27,446 nucleotides of DNA from a virus: positions 1-27,446 of IMG/VR virus record IMGVR_UViG_3300030116_006111, one strand, 5' to 3'. Each line of letters starts with the position of its first letter. Within the stretch, counting starts at the first letter, position 1. The position numbers and the translations under genes were made by a program. The notes under the pieces are model-generated. The model saw nothing but the letters and a program-made list of their open reading frames with translations. It was not told the DNA's origin and did no database searches. Shown here piece by piece: positions 8,329-16,401 of the stretch.

Positions 8329-8357
8329 GGGAGGGGCTTTGGCCTCTCCCCTTTCTT
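8329..8357 (+). terminator. Stem-loop with U-rich tail after the capsid gene
   Basis: GGGAGGGGC at 8329-8337 pairs with GCCTCTCCC at 8342-8350 (nine pairs, one G-U) around a TTTG loop, followed by CTTTCTTT. This has the form of an intrinsic terminator with an interrupted U tract, placed ten bases after the capsid stop codon. It may terminate partially, lowering expression of the tail genes relative to capsid, or protect the capsid mRNA 3' end. Confidence 0.75.
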
Positions 8358-8368
8358 TGAGGTGAAAT

Positions 8369-8569
8369 ATGAAAATCAAAGTTTTTGAAAAGTGTTACAC
8401 TGGAACAATCGGGAATATGTTCCCTGGTCAAGAATACGAAGTTGATGACGCGATTGGTCAGAAGTTGATTGATAGAAATTTTGCGGAGCCAGCGAAAAAA
8501 ACTCGTAAAAAGAAACAAGCGAACCGTGCTGTAAAAGCAGAAGAGATATCCACACCAGAGGATGAATAA
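8369..8569 (+). CDS. Small head protein of unknown function
   Basis: A 66-residue protein between the major capsid and head-tail joining genes. The first 40 residues form a compact beta-rich segment with the turn MFPGQEYEVDD. The tail is very basic (KKTRKKKQANR) and then acidic. Small proteins of this type, starting 'MKIKV', with a 'PGQ..EV.D..A..LI..G.A' core and a lysine-rich tail, are common at this place in siphovirus head operons, but I know of no proven role. Start ATG follows GAGGTG at seven bases. The stop overlaps the next ATG (TAATG). Confidence 0.7.
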   Translation: MKIKVFEKCYTGTIGNMFPGQEYEVDDAIGQKLIDRNFAEPAKKTRKKKQANRAVKAEEISTPEDE

Positions 8570-8880
8570 TGCCTGTCGAAACCGCATCAGATCGTGCAAT
8601 ATTTTTTGACACTGATGATTTTGGGAGTGCTGCAACTTTCACCCCTAGTGGGGGTTCTGCGTCAACTGTAAATGGAATTTTTGACAGAGAATTTTTTGCA
8701 GCTGACTCAGGTGGAACGGTAGAATTTGCTATTGAGCAACCAAGATTTGTTTGCAGAACTTCTGATGTTTCTGCGGCTGCGGAAGGCGATGCTCTTAGGG
8801 TAAATTCAACGAATTATATTATTAAAGTTGTTGAGGCTGATGGGACAGGCGTTACAACCTTGGTCCTTGAGCAAGTGTAA
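8569..8880 (+). CDS. Head-tail joining protein, gpFII-like
   Basis: A 103-residue beta-rich protein that fits the lambda FII/'phage attachment' family in length, composition and position. It starts with an Asp/Phe-rich segment (IFFDTDDFG), then NGIFDREFFAADSGG, and ends in VVEADGTGVTTLVLEQV, where the DGTG.TTLVL strand is typical. FII proteins form the ring that joins a filled head to a finished tail. The start is coupled by TAATG to the preceding small gene, and the stop overlaps the next start (TAATGG). The family call comes from the sequence pattern and from the neighbouring capsid and tail terminator genes. Confidence 0.7.
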   Translation: MPVETASDRAIFFDTDDFGSAATFTPSGGSASTVNGIFDREFFAADSGGTVEFAIEQPRFVCRTSDVSAAAEGDALRVNSTNYIIKVVEADGTGVTTLVLEQV

Positions 8881-9323
8881 TGGCTCACGTTAGACAAAGC
8901 ATTAGAAACGATATAACAACGGCGTTAACTGGTTTGACAACAACAGGCTCTAACGTCTTTAAAACAAGATTTTATCCGTTAGCGCAAGCAAAACTTCCAT
9001 GCTTAACCATTTATTGTAAATCTGATGCGAGTGAGTATAATACCATAGGCTTGCCTCGCACGGTAATGCATGAAGCAGAATTCGTTGTGGAGGCATACGC
9101 AAAGGCTACTTCTGGAGTTGAGGATACTTTAGATACGATATGCGTCCAAGTTAGGGAGGCTCTATTTACGGACATTACGAGAGGTGGGAATGCGAAAGAT
9201 ACAAGAGTGGTCGATTTTAATTTCGATTTTAACTCTGAAGGAGATCAACCCGTGGCAGTGGGGGTAATCACTGTGATGGTTGATTATGTGACGTTGGAAA
9301 ACGATTTGGAAACTGCTGTCTAA
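8880..9323 (+). CDS. Tail terminator protein, gpU-like
   Basis: A 147-residue protein with the look of the lambda gpU/tail terminator group. It has an N-terminal helix (MAHVRQSIRNDITTALTGL), the TGSNVFKTRFYPLAQAKLPC region, a Tyr/Asp-rich central segment, and VGVITVMVDYVTLEND at the C-terminus, where the final strand pattern is common in this group. It would form the hexameric ring that stops tube growth and binds the head. It lies between the joining protein and the tube protein, as in lambda-like tail clusters. Translation is coupled to the upstream gene. Confidence 0.7.
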   Translation: MAHVRQSIRNDITTALTGLTTTGSNVFKTRFYPLAQAKLPCLTIYCKSDASEYNTIGLPRTVMHEAEFVVEAYAKATSGVEDTLDTICVQVREALFTDITRGGNAKDTRVVDFNFDFNSEGDQPVAVGVITVMVDYVTLENDLETAV

Positions 9324-9338
9324 AAAGGAGATTGTACG

Positions 9339-9725
9339 ATGGCTACCTTTAAAGGAAACGATGGTGTTTTAAAGATAGGATCAAACCAGATTGGTGAGAT
9401 TATTAGTTATAGTATTGAAGAAACAACTGAGGTGATAGACGATACCTCCATGGGCGATACTAGCAGAACTTTTTTCTCTTCTCTAAAAAGTTTTAGTGGA
9501 TCTTGTGAAGTTCATTTTGATGACACAAACGCAGGGCAACTAGATATTCAGAACGGTGAATCTGGTGCTTTGTCGGTACAGATGGAAGGTGATACTTCTG
9601 GGGATCATAAGCTAAGTGGCAACATAATAGTCACAGGGCGAACAATCACAGGAACAATTGACGATACTGTAAAAGCGTCAATAACTTTCCAAGGCAGTGG
9701 GGCATTGACTGAAGGAACCGTTTAA
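9339..9725 (+). CDS. Major tail tube protein
   Basis: A 128-residue protein with the pattern of a siphovirus tube subunit: short N-terminal strand (FKGNDGVLKIG), IGEIISYSIEETTEVIDDTS, then SGSCEVHFDD, and a C-terminal beta segment ending in ASITFQGSGALTEGTV. These strands form the tube beta sandwich that polymerises around the tape measure. A strong AAAGGAG site stands at 9325-9331, suggesting high expression, as expected for the most abundant tail protein. Its place between terminator and chaperone genes is canonical. The length is shorter than lambda gpV because it lacks the extra C-terminal Ig domain. Confidence 0.8.
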   Translation: MATFKGNDGVLKIGSNQIGEIISYSIEETTEVIDDTSMGDTSRTFFSSLKSFSGSCEVHFDDTNAGQLDIQNGESGALSVQMEGDTSGDHKLSGNIIVTGRTITGTIDDTVKASITFQGSGALTEGTV

Positions 9726-9727
9726 TA

Positions 9728-10081
9728 ATGTCTTTAGGTCAAGCGATTGCTAGACGCAATCAAGAAAACCGTGAAGATCGTTTAAAAATTTTAGTTCCTG
9801 GTTATGGTGAAGATGGTGGGGACCTCGTCATATTTTCAACGCCAGTTTCAGCGCGGGATTTAAGACGGATTCAGTCAAAGCATAAGAACTTTCTTCAGGA
9901 TATGCAGATCGAGGGTATGGTTGATCTGATCATTTTAAAGGCACTGGATCAAAACGGAGAAAAGGCTTTTACTCTGGAAGATAAACAAACTTTGCTGGAT
10001 TGTGAAATCGGGATTGTTTCTGAAATTGCTGGCAAGATGTTCGGAACTGATAATGATCTTGAAAGTATTGAAAAAAACTAA
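9728..10081 (+). CDS. Tail assembly chaperone G (zero-frame product)
   Basis: A 117-residue protein just upstream of the tape measure gene, where nearly all siphoviruses encode chaperone G. It is mostly helical and charged, with LKILVPGYGEDGGDLVIFST as the N-terminal beta part and helices from residue 45. It should coat the tape measure protein before tube assembly. The stop codon directly follows a slippery heptamer, so a fraction of ribosomes makes the longer GT form. No strong sequence relative is recalled; the assignment rests on position plus the frameshift cassette. Confidence 0.85.
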   Translation: MSLGQAIARRNQENREDRLKILVPGYGEDGGDLVIFSTPVSARDLRRIQSKHKNFLQDMQIEGMVDLIILKALDQNGEKAFTLEDKQTLLDCEIGIVSEIAGKMFGTDNDLESIEKN

Positions 10082-10224
10082 GAGACGATCCGTTTAGGTA
10101 TAATCTCCTTGCCCTTGCGGATCGTTTACATAAGACGCAACCAGAGATTGAAGATTTAACCCTAGAACAAATCAATGAATGGTTTGCTTATTTTAAAATA
10201 GAGGCTGAGAAAAATGGCAGTTAG
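9728..10224 (+). CDS. Tail assembly chaperone GT, made by -1 frameshift
   Basis: Slipping back one base on A AAA AAC at 10072-10078 continues translation from 10078 to the TAG at 10222-10224. It adds 48 residues after residue 117, for 165 in total. The added part begins LRDDPFRYNLLALADRLH and ends INEWFAYFKIEAEKNGS. The D-P-F-R-x-N-L..LAD and 'I..W.A.F' spacing is typical of T domains encoded after G, and there is no start codon that would give it independently. The T part binds the tube protein in lambda. The frame overlaps the tape measure start by 11 nt. All of this can be read from the sequence; the efficiency cannot. Confidence 0.88.
10072..10127 (+). promoter_or_regulatory. Programmed -1 ribosomal frameshift signal
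   Basis: The heptamer A AAA AAC (10072-10078) lies in the correct phase immediately before the zero-frame TAA (10079-10081). A stem begins four to six bases further on: ACGATCCG at 10085-10092 is a perfect reverse complement of CGGATCGT at 10118-10125. It extends to about 11 pairs with flanking A-U and G-U pairs (10083-10093 with 10117-10127), around a 23-base loop. Slippery site, spacer and downstream stem form a complete stimulatory cassette. Confidence 0.88.
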
Positions 10225-12133
10225 ACCACTACAATTCCCGATAATTGCTGTCGATAAAACTGCCAAAGCCTTTAATCAAATCAGAAATAAATTAAGTGGG
10301 ATTCGTAAAGCGGCGGTAGGTCTCGGCGCGGCGATCAATAGAAACTTAGCAACAGTTGAAAAAGCATTTACGAGAGTAGCAGTTGTAAGTGCTGGTCTTG
10401 CTACATTTTTCGGCGGCGTATTTATTCGCAGAGTAGTGCAAACCAACAAAAGTTTTGAATCATTACAGGCATCGTTGATTACCTTTACTGGGTCAGCACA
10501 GAAAGCTAGAGGGGCTTTTTTAATTCTGCAAGAATTCGCTAAGACAACACCATTTTCATTGCAGGAGGTAGTTGAGGGCTTCAATGTTATGGTCGCTAGA
10601 GGCATTAGACCAACAGAAAAGCAATTAAGAAAATTCGCGGATATTGCTGGAGGTATGTCAAAACCATTCATCCAGTTCGCGGAAGCTATTGCAGATGCTA
10701 CCACAGGAGAATTTGAAAGACTTAAAGAGTTTGGAATCAAAGCTAGTAAAGAGGGAGAAAAAATTACTCTTAGTTTTGATGACCTGACAATGACAGTACA
10801 AAATAATGCTGAAGAGATAACAGGTGCATTAGAAAAAATAGCCCAAATAAAATTTGCTGGTGGCGCGGAAAGACAAGCTAAAACATTAGGTGGTTCTTTT
10901 ACAAACCTAACAGACAATATTGATTCTTTTATGATGAAAGTTGGAGAGGCAGGTTTAAACAAAGAATTATCAAATGCTGCAAAAGCAATTGCTAGACTTA
11001 CTCAAGGCAATAATGCTCTCGCCACAGCTTTTTCAAATACACTGATCAACGCGATGAGAGTTACTGTAGCAGTTGTCAGGTTTTTAATTGATAATCTGCA
11101 AACTCTTGGAATTGCGTTAGGAGTAATAATAGGGGCAAAAGTTGTCAGAGGACTTCTGACTTTGGCAAAAGCAATGGGAACTTTCGCAAAGGTTTCAATA
11201 TTAGCTGCGGCTGCTATTGGGAAAGGGGCGGCAAAGTTTGCATTATTTGGAACTCTTATTGCTGCAACTGCGGCAGGAATAGCTATAGCAACAGGAAAAT
11301 TTGAAGAATTATTGCATGCCATTAAAAGTGTTACCCAGGAATTGGGAATTACAAATTTTGTTCAAGAAAAATTTAAACAGGTAATGGGTTTGTTGGATAT
11401 TGAGGTTGGCAGTGTGGAATCTCAATTACTTGCACTTACTCAAACAGGCAATCAATTTAATGAGACTATTACTAACAATAATAAATCTTTATCAGACTTT
11501 ATAGGAAAAACGGCTAGCGCAAGAAATGAAATAGATTTGACAAAAACATCACTGGCACAATTTATAGAAGAAAATAGCAATCTTGCTAATAATCTTGATA
11601 AAGTTGGTGTGACATCAGTTAATAATCTTACAGATGCGCTTGCGGGGGTTGTTAATGGGACTATATCAGCTAAAGACGCATTTAAAAATATGGCGTCAAG
11701 TATTATCAATGACATTATGAAAATGGTTATTAGAATGCAAATCGCTGTTCCAATTGCGAATGCATTAAACAGAGCATTAGGTGGTTTATTTTCTGGTGCA
11801 ACGGCATCTGCTCCTACAATTCCGACAATTCAATCTGGTGCGCTTCAGATGGGTACGCTGGCAAGTGGTGGTCCCGCGATGGCTGGAAGGCCCTACCTTG
11901 TAGGTGAAAAAGGACCAGAAATAATGGTTCCTAATAGATCAGGAACCGTAATTCCAAATCACGCAATGGGCGGTGGGGTTGTCGTCAATCAAACCTTAAA
12001 CATAGAAACAGGTGTTTCCCAAACAGTTAGGGCAGAGATTGCACAGCTAATGCCTCAGATTGCCGATAATACGAAAGCGGCGGTTCTGGACGCTAGACGG
12101 CGTGGCGGAACATTTGCTAATGGATTTGCTTGA
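10214..12133 (+). CDS. Tail tape measure protein
   Basis: A 639-residue protein that sets tail length and is probably ejected with the DNA. It has an N-terminal basic helical region, an Ala/Gly-rich hydrophobic stretch at about 297-360 (LGIALGVIIGAKVVRGLLTL and onward) typical of tape measures, and polar coiled-coil segments after 370 rich in N, T and S. It ends with the classic C-terminal pattern GRPYLVGEKGPEIMVPNRSG and an IPNHAMGGG tail. At about 1.5 angstrom per residue it predicts a tail near 95-100 nm, short for a siphovirus. No peptidase or lysozyme domain is seen. Its start lies within the GT frame, and its stop overlaps the next ATG (TGATG). Confidence 0.95.
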   Translation: MAVRPLQFPIIAVDKTAKAFNQIRNKLSGIRKAAVGLGAAINRNLATVEKAFTRVAVVSAGLATFFGGVFIRRVVQTNKSFESLQASLITFTGSAQKARGAFLILQEFAKTTPFSLQEVVEGFNVMVARGIRPTEKQLRKFADIAGGMSKPFIQFAEAIADATTGEFERLKEFGIKASKEGEKITLSFDDLTMTVQNNAEEITGALEKIAQIKFAGGAERQAKTLGGSFTNLTDNIDSFMMKVGEAGLNKELSNAAKAIARLTQGNNALATAFSNTLINAMRVTVAVVRFLIDNLQTLGIALGVIIGAKVVRGLLTLAKAMGTFAKVSILAAAAIGKGAAKFALFGTLIAATAAGIAIATGKFEELLHAIKSVTQELGITNFVQEKFKQVMGLLDIEVGSVESQLLALTQTGNQFNETITNNNKSLSDFIGKTASARNEIDLTKTSLAQFIEENSNLANNLDKVGVTSVNNLTDALAGVVNGTISAKDAFKNMASSIINDIMKMVIRMQIAVPIANALNRALGGLFSGATASAPTIPTIQSGALQMGTLASGGPAMAGRPYLVGEKGPEIMVPNRSGTVIPNHAMGGGVVVNQTLNIETGVSQTVRAEIAQLMPQIADNTKAAVLDARRRGGTFANGFA

Positions 12134-12765
12134 TGGCTATTTCGTATCCACTTACTCTTCCAACCGTTTCAGGGATAGCAACCGTCACATTCAGGGCAAC
12201 TAATGTAACTGCTATATCGATGTCACCATTTACGTTTAAGCAACAGGTTGTTTCTCATGCAGGGCAAAGATGGGAGGCAGAGGTCAGCATGCCTCCGATG
12301 AGCAGAGCGGATGCGGAAGAATGGATTTCATTTCTTGTATCATTGAGAGGTCAATTAGGTACTTTTACCCTTGGTGATCCCTCTGGTGCTACGGCTCGCG
12401 GAAGTGCATCAAGTGCGCCAGGAACTCCGTTGGTGAACGGAGCAAGCCAAACTGGAGGCTCTTTAGCCATCGACGGCTGTCCCGCTAGTGCAACAGGATA
12501 TTTAAAAGCTGGTGACTATATTCAACTCGGGAGCGGGTCTAGTGCGACTCTTCACAAAATATTACAAGATGTTAACACACTTTCGGGGGGAGATGTCACT
12601 GTGGATCTCTGGCCGCATATCCGTACTGCGCCAGCGGATAATTCAACGGTTGTCGTTTCAAACGCTGAAGGTTTATTTAGGCTATCACAAAATCAGACTT
12701 CATGGTCGATTGATGAAGCGACGATTTTCGGCGTTACTTTCGCGTGTGTGGAGGCGGTGATATGA
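12133..12765 (+). CDS. Distal tail-like protein
   Basis: A 210-residue beta-rich protein directly after the tape measure. The first 90 residues have the pattern of a distal-tail/tube-like module: MAISYPLTLPTVSGIATVTF, SMSPFTFKQQVVSHAGQRWE, and PPMSRADAEEWISFLVSLRG followed by GTFTLGDPSG. Residues 90-160 hold an inserted Gly/Ser/Ala-rich sandwich (ATGYLKAGDYIQLGSG). The same layout is frequent in siphoviruses with GTA-like tail tips, where it joins the tube to the hub. The ATG is used rather than the TTG three bases before. Its last bases overlap the next start (ATGA). Confidence 0.7.
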   Translation: MAISYPLTLPTVSGIATVTFRATNVTAISMSPFTFKQQVVSHAGQRWEAEVSMPPMSRADAEEWISFLVSLRGQLGTFTLGDPSGATARGSASSAPGTPLVNGASQTGGSLAIDGCPASATGYLKAGDYIQLGSGSSATLHKILQDVNTLSGGDVTVDLWPHIRTAPADNSTVVVSNAEGLFRLSQNQTSWSIDEATIFGVTFACVEAVI

Positions 12766-13394
12766 GTCGCTCTCTTACTACAGGGATTATAGGTGCATTG
12801 ACAGCGGAGGAAATATTTCCGTTTTTTGCCACACGAATTTTTTTTGATACTCAAACCTTAAATTTCTGGACAGGGCTAGGTGATTTAGTAAACAACTCCA
12901 TTACCTACACGGGAACAGGTCAACTTTTGCAGATTTCAGAGATTGCTGAAACAGCAGAAATTAGTGCTAAAGGTGCAACCCTTACTCTGTCAGGCATACC
13001 TTCGAACCTAATATCATTAGCTTTATCAGAACCTTATCAAGGTAGAGAATGCGAAATTTACTTTGGCGCAGTAGATGTAAACAGACATTTTTTGAAAACG
13101 GAGGATGGTTCCCTGCTTTTGTTGGAAAACAGCAGTAGGATAGTTTTAGAAAGTCCAGGCGATGCGGATGAAATCGTTAAGGTTTTTTCTGGGTACATGG
13201 ATCAGATGAACATTGATGAAGGTCCAGAGACATCAACGATAGCTTTGAGTGTAGAAAGTAAATTGATTGATTTAGAACGTCCAAAGGTTTTTAGGTTTAC
13301 TAACTCTAGTCAAAAATCAAGATTTCCAAACGACAAGGGTTTTGAATTTGTTGAGGATCTTCAAGACAAACGATTTAACTGGGGCAGGGCATGA
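12762..13394 (+). CDS. Tail hub/minor tail protein (DUF2163-like position)
   Basis: A 210-residue protein with the pattern of a tail-tip hub component: MSRSLTTGIIGALTAEEIFP at the N-terminus, then a beta segment with FWTGLGDL, and a C-terminal half with VKVFSGYMDQMNIDEGPETS and SKLIDLERPKVFRFTN. The SG.MD and LERPK segments recur in minor tail proteins that precede an NlpC/P60-type peptidase and a J-like protein. GTA and Rhodobacter-type tail clusters have the same gene order, with a DUF2163 hub here; I cannot confirm that family. An open frame reaches up to a GTG at 12744, but ATG 12762 with GGAGG upstream and ATGA coupling is a better start. Confidence 0.6.
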   Translation: MSRSLTTGIIGALTAEEIFPFFATRIFFDTQTLNFWTGLGDLVNNSITYTGTGQLLQISEIAETAEISAKGATLTLSGIPSNLISLALSEPYQGRECEIYFGAVDVNRHFLKTEDGSLLLLENSSRIVLESPGDADEIVKVFSGYMDQMNIDEGPETSTIALSVESKLIDLERPKVFRFTNSSQKSRFPNDKGFEFVEDLQDKRFNWGRA

Positions 13395-13816
13395 AGTGTC
13401 AGGGTTGGGAAAATGCTCTTATGGATTACGTCAATTCAGTCAGAGATGAGCCTTGCAACTGGAACGGTTTTGATTGTTTAACTTTCAGCAATCAAGCGAT
13501 AAAAATTCAAACTGGAAAAGGCTTTGCTGAGGATTGGATTGGTAATTATACATCTCCAGAAAGTGCTTTAAAATTTTATTTAAAGTTAAGAAAACAGCAC
13601 GATAATCAAAATATCATTTGGGGTATTGATCAAATCTTTGAAAGAAGAGATAGCAAGATACCTTTTCGTGGTGATCTAGTCGCGAGGCCACAAGAAAAAT
13701 CAGTATTAGATTATTCTTTCGGAATAGCCATAAGTGATCTTATCGCATTTTCTGCTGATCATGGTCTAATGTTTTTAAAACCCCAAAATCAAGATATTTA
13801 CTGGCAGATACAATGA
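13391..13816 (+). CDS. NlpC/P60-like tail peptidase (DUF6950-like)
   Basis: A 141-residue protein between the hub and the J-like gene, where GTA-type tails carry a cell wall peptidase. Motif FDCLTFSNQ puts the candidate catalytic Cys at residue 29, and SADHGLMF puts a candidate His at residue 124. GDLVARP at 94-100 is the usual strand before the His. Papain-like enzymes of this type cut peptidoglycan cross-bridges during DNA entry. The sequence is divergent from standard NlpC/P60 and closer to the short DUF6950-type proteins. Both ends overlap their neighbours by 4 nt, so it is in the tail operon beyond doubt. Confidence 0.65.
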   Translation: MKCQGWENALMDYVNSVRDEPCNWNGFDCLTFSNQAIKIQTGKGFAEDWIGNYTSPESALKFYLKLRKQHDNQNIIWGIDQIFERRDSKIPFRGDLVARPQEKSVLDYSFGIAISDLIAFSADHGLMFLKPQNQDIYWQIQ

Positions 13817-16401
13817 AATGGTTTCTTGGGATATTATTAGCTTTAGTCGCAACCCCAGCGGCGGCTGATCCCATTTCGATTGCAATTTCAGCGGTCACGG
13901 CTGCTGTTGGTGCGGGTGTGAGTACGGGATTCGCTGCTATAGGTACATCTTTTTTTTCAGCATTTGCCACAAAATTTGCAATTTCAGTTGGATTGTCATT
14001 TCTATCATCAGCACTTTCACCGAAGCCAAAAAGATCAAGCGGATCAACCCAAGCTGGATATCAAGTTGCTGGAATAGGACCAGCACAGGATCATCAGATC
14101 ATTTACGGACAAACAAGAGTTGGTGGTGTAATCGTTTTCAAAGAAACAACGGATAGCAATAAATATTTGCATCTGGTTGTTGCTATCGCTGGTCACGAGT
14201 GTCAGGAAATTACAAGCGTATTTTTTAATGATGAGGTTTTGACATTAGACGGTTCGGGCAATGCAACGGCTCCTGCGAAGTACAATGGGAAAGCCAGGGT
14301 TATTAAACATCTTGGAACTACAACCCAAGCAGCAGATAACACTTTAATCAACGAGTCAAACGGAAAGTGGACAAGTAATCATAGGCTCCAAGGGATTTGT
14401 TATTCTTACATTCGATTAGAGTTTGATGGTGATGCTTACCCCAACGGAGAGCCAGCTATTAGCTTCTTAATCAAAGGTAAAAAAGTCTATAACCCAAATA
14501 CCACTTCTACTGCCTGGTCTGATAATGCGGCTCTTTGCTTGAGGGATTATTTAACCTCAGACTATGGGCTAAACACGGATGACATTGACGATACTCTTTT
14601 CGGAGCAGCGGCAAATATTTGTGACGAAAATGTCAATCTAGCGGCTGGAGGGACAGAAAAAAGATATACTTGTAATGGAGCATTCACGACTGCTGAAAAA
14701 CCTGCTGATGTCATTGATGATCTTTTGACTGCATTAGGAGGTACGATCTGGTATGCACAAGGAAAATGGCGAGTAAAGGCTGGAGCTTACACCAGCCCTG
14801 TATTGTCTTTGAATGAAGATGATTTGAGATCATCAGTTAAGATAATTACCAGACACTCAAGGCGGGATAATTTCAATACTGTAAAAGGTGTTTTCAAGGG
14901 ATCAGAAACTAATTTTATGCCATCTGATTATCCTGCGGTGACATCTCAAACATTCATTAATGTCGACAATGGTGAAGAGAGTGTTTTGGATTTTGAATTG
15001 CCATTTACGGATACCAATACGAGAGCGCAGCGTATTGCAAAGATGGCTTTATTCAGAAATAGAGAACAACTGACGGTTAGCGCGGTATTCGGGTTGAAGG
15101 CTTTTCAAGTTCAAGTTGGTGATATCGTACAATTTACGAATACTAGGGCGGGGTTTTCTGACAAGACGTTTGAGGTGGTTAACTGGAGTTTCAAACCTGA
15201 AACTGATCAAACCTTAAACGTAGAAATGGATCTCAGAGAGATATCCTCAAGCGTATTTGATTGGAATGCAGAGGAAAGTGTATTTGAACAAAACAACACA
15301 ACTCTGTTAGATCCTTTTGTAGTGCCTCCGATTGGTTTAACGGTTGAGTCAACCGCTAGAATCATCAATGAACATCTTACTAACGTTATAATCGTTACTA
15401 CCACAGCAGACTCTCCAGAACAGATTGATCAGGTAGAAGTACAGTTTAAAAAGAGTTCATCAACAATTTTTAAAAATGCTGGTTTTGGAGAGGTGGGAAT
15501 CGTTGAAATATTAGACGTTGAAGATGATACCTTTGACGTAAGAGTGCGGGGAATAAACACGTTTGGTATAAAAGGTGATTTTGTAAGTCAAACGAATTTT
15601 AAAGTTGAAAACTTAGCTGATCCCCCAGCGAATGTAACTGATTTAAGTTTCAATGTTTCTTCTGGTGGTATCTTATTAGAGTGGGAGCCTGTGCCTGATC
15701 TGGATTTAAGTTTTTACCGAATCAGACACTCGTTTGTGGAAACATCAGCAACTTTCGGTAGTGCGATTACTATCGTTGATAAAGTAGCAAGGCCAGCGAA
15801 TAGCGTTATAGTTCCTCCGCAATCTGGAACCTACTTAATAAAGGCATATGACAAAGGAGGTAATCAATCGGTTGCGGCAACCTCCGTGGTTGTTCGTGCT
15901 GTTGATCTTGATACGTTTGGTACAACTCAAAGACAAACTGAGCATCCAGGTTTTAGCGGTTCCAAAACAGGTTGCTCTGTCGCAAGTAATCGTCTCCGAA
16001 TAACTGATCCTTCATCAGCACCATCAACAGCAAGTTATGAGTTTTCTAACTACATAGATACTGGAGCTGTTAGAGTTGCAAAAGTACAAATGGAGATAGA
16101 AAACATTCGATTGGATGATAATCCAGCGGTAACTTTTGATACTCTTTCTGGGAATTTTGATGATCTGCCTGGGTTATTTGATGATCTTACAGGTGGTTCA
16201 TCTTTCAGTGACACTAATGTGATTCAATTTGTTGCTACGACGAATGATGACCCTGCGGGTACTCCATCGTGGAGTGCTTTCAAAAGATTTAGAGCGGGTG
16301 ATTTTAGTGGTAGAGCCTTCAAATTTAAAGTAGAATTACAAAGCACTGCGGATGATATTACACCAGCACTAAATCAACTAGCAGCAACGGTAAGATTCTG
16401 A
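13813..16401 (+). CDS. Central tail/tip attachment protein, J-like
   Basis: An 862-residue protein, the largest tail-tip component. It begins with a stretch that looks like a Sec signal peptide (MKWFLGILLALVATPAAADP) and an Ala/Gly/Ser-rich hydrophobic region to about residue 67. Then come blocks typical of lambda J/GTA g15 relatives: HQIIYGQTRVGGVIVFKET (strand near 94-112), a beta-rich hub domain, and FGLKAFQVQVGDIVQFTNTR near 425-445, where the 'GD.V.V' strand is a hallmark. A fibronectin type III module starts at PPANVTDLSF (about 604). The C-terminal 170 residues are beta-rich with internal FDDLPG/FDDLTG motifs and may contact the host. It should bind the receptor or baseplate fibres. 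Confidence 0.88.
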   Translation: MKWFLGILLALVATPAAADPISIAISAVTAAVGAGVSTGFAAIGTSFFSAFATKFAISVGLSFLSSALSPKPKRSSGSTQAGYQVAGIGPAQDHQIIYGQTRVGGVIVFKETTDSNKYLHLVVAIAGHECQEITSVFFNDEVLTLDGSGNATAPAKYNGKARVIKHLGTTTQAADNTLINESNGKWTSNHRLQGICYSYIRLEFDGDAYPNGEPAISFLIKGKKVYNPNTTSTAWSDNAALCLRDYLTSDYGLNTDDIDDTLFGAAANICDENVNLAAGGTEKRYTCNGAFTTAEKPADVIDDLLTALGGTIWYAQGKWRVKAGAYTSPVLSLNEDDLRSSVKIITRHSRRDNFNTVKGVFKGSETNFMPSDYPAVTSQTFINVDNGEESVLDFELPFTDTNTRAQRIAKMALFRNREQLTVSAVFGLKAFQVQVGDIVQFTNTRAGFSDKTFEVVNWSFKPETDQTLNVEMDLREISSSVFDWNAEESVFEQNNTTLLDPFVVPPIGLTVESTARIINEHLTNVIIVTTTADSPEQIDQVEVQFKKSSSTIFKNAGFGEVGIVEILDVEDDTFDVRVRGINTFGIKGDFVSQTNFKVENLADPPANVTDLSFNVSSGGILLEWEPVPDLDLSFYRIRHSFVETSATFGSAITIVDKVARPANSVIVPPQSGTYLIKAYDKGGNQSVAATSVVVRAVDLDTFGTTQRQTEHPGFSGSKTGCSVASNRLRITDPSSAPSTASYEFSNYIDTGAVRVAKVQMEIENIRLDDNPAVTFDTLSGNFDDLPGLFDDLTGGSSFSDTNVIQFVATTNDDPAGTPSWSAFKRFRAGDFSGRAFKFKVELQSTADDITPALNQLAATVRF

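Noticed and set aside
10276-10962. 228-codon open frame on the minus strand within the tape measure gene
   Set aside because: It is a shadow of the opposite strand: no family pattern, no ribosome site, and it lies alone against a long unbroken late operon.
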